IMG/VR virus record: IMGVR_UViG_3300047546_002559
Span: 1 to 64,000 of that record
Strand: one strand, 5' to 3'
DNA from: a virus
DNA length: 64,000 nucleotides
Numbering within the stretch: position 1 is the first letter of the stretch; every line of letters begins with the position of its first letter. Positions 63,600 to 64,000 of the stretch are shown in pieces. The notes below the pieces were generated by a model. The model saw nothing but the letters and a program-made list of their open reading frames with translations. It did not search any database and was not told the origin of the DNA. The position numbers were made by a program, and so were the translations under genes.

Positions 63600-64000
63600 A
63601 TTCCCTCTTCAATTAAGTCGTTTATCGGCGACCAGTCTACTTTTGTCAAGCCGTCGAGCTGTTCTTTTGTCCAGAATATTGTTGACTTTTTGGTGTATGT
63701 AAGAACCATTTGCTCCAGCACCCAGGCATCGCATTCATCGTCTGCGCCGGCACCGAGAAACGTGAGACCAGTCTTTGCCGATATTGCCGATATGACTTCG
63801 GCCTTCCCGGCATTCCCCTTCCCGGTTGCGAACTTCGCCCTACAGGTGGGCGGAACGTCGACAAACGGGATTCCTGACTCCCAAAGCCTCATGCGGACAG
63901 CTCCGCCAAGTTCACCAATACTGTGCGCCTGGCTATTGCGTGAGGCAAATGAATACCCTTCGATAATAACGGCGTCTATATTATGTTTGATAATTAAATC
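63596..64000 (-). CDS. RuvC-like Holliday junction resolvase, partial
   Basis: The frame is open to the window edge, so the start is missing. Within the visible 134 residues, AVIIEGYSFAS, HSIGELGGAVRMRL, PPTCRAKFATGKGNAGKAEVI and GADDECDAWVLEQM (carrying acidic residues) match the RuvC-type phage resolvase fold. This is an RNase H-like nuclease for branched DNA. The missing N-terminus would hold the first catalytic Asp. Confidence 0.82.
   Translation of the reverse strand, partial: DLIIKHNIDAVIIEGYSFASRNSQAHSIGELGGAVRMRLWESGIPFVDVPPTCRAKFATGKGNAGKAEVISAISAKTGLTFLGAGADDECDAWVLEQMVLTYTKKSTIFWTKEQLDGLTKVDWSPINDLIEEGI

Overview
The window is part of a tailed-phage genome with a contractile tail. 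It holds a tail sheath, a tail tube, a 1603-residue tape measure, a baseplate J-like protein, a gp25-like wedge and a long tail-fibre block, so the virus is a myovirus. The host is very probably an actinobacterium. The evidence is a WhiB-type regulator, a proteasome-type Ntn-hydrolase, Thr-rich secreted proteins of the kind common in Acidimicrobiia, and many small Zn-ribbon and RHH proteins. A freshwater or marine actinobacterium is my inference. No terminase, portal, capsid, polymerase or integrase is present, and the right edge cuts a RuvC-like gene, so the genome continues outside the window.

Layout. 1-9.96 kb runs rightward and holds early and accessory genes: a MoxR-like ATPase with a VWA/HExxH partner, a string of short translationally coupled genes, an Nmad1 (DUF1599) protein, a 0.5 kb structured non-coding interval, a replication pair (replisome-organiser-like and helicase-loader-like), two RHH-type proteins, a tRNA-Thr and a small K+ channel. 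A helicase-associated/HTH regulator (3467-3841) faces left beside a 14-bp palindrome. 9.98-13.36 kb runs leftward: WhiB, membrane protein, Ntn-hydrolase, metallophosphoesterase. Two winged-helix-like genes follow rightward (13.47-14.40 kb).

14.4-22.7 kb runs leftward. It holds an M15 endolysin with holin candidates, two large secreted proteins (one with an LPXTG sorting signal, one with SUEL-lectin and LCCL domains), and a glycosyltransferase/PhyH oxygenase/methyltransferase operon. 22.9-39.1 kb runs rightward and is a fibre-and-modification block: collagen-like fibres rich in Gly-Pro-Thr triplets, a very His-rich fibre, a P4H-like 2OG oxygenase, a flavin-dependent halogenase, a tail-fibre chaperone, a tail-collar fibre and a second glycosyltransferase. 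39.1-58.9 kb runs leftward: fibres, baseplate, tape measure, frameshifted chaperone, tube, sheath and head-tail completion proteins. An isolated rightward pair of paralogues (59.0-59.7 kb) precedes a leftward DNA-metabolism end: ParB-like, PAPS-reductase-like PP-loop protein, a second ParB-like protein and a RuvC-like resolvase.

Two families of short dispersed repeats mark the early region. Motif A (GGTGTAGGTAAGT) has at least 13 full or near copies, often at start codons and in both orientations, and one is shown in a hairpin loop. Motif B (TTGACGGTGGTGGAAGA) has seven copies. Two of these supply the -35 box of promoter-like sequences, and in a third the motif fills the spacer of such a promoter. 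The most promising undescribed systems are the surface-protein and collagen-modification modules, the phage K+ channel, the Ntn-hydrolase, and the repeat/hairpin regulatory network.
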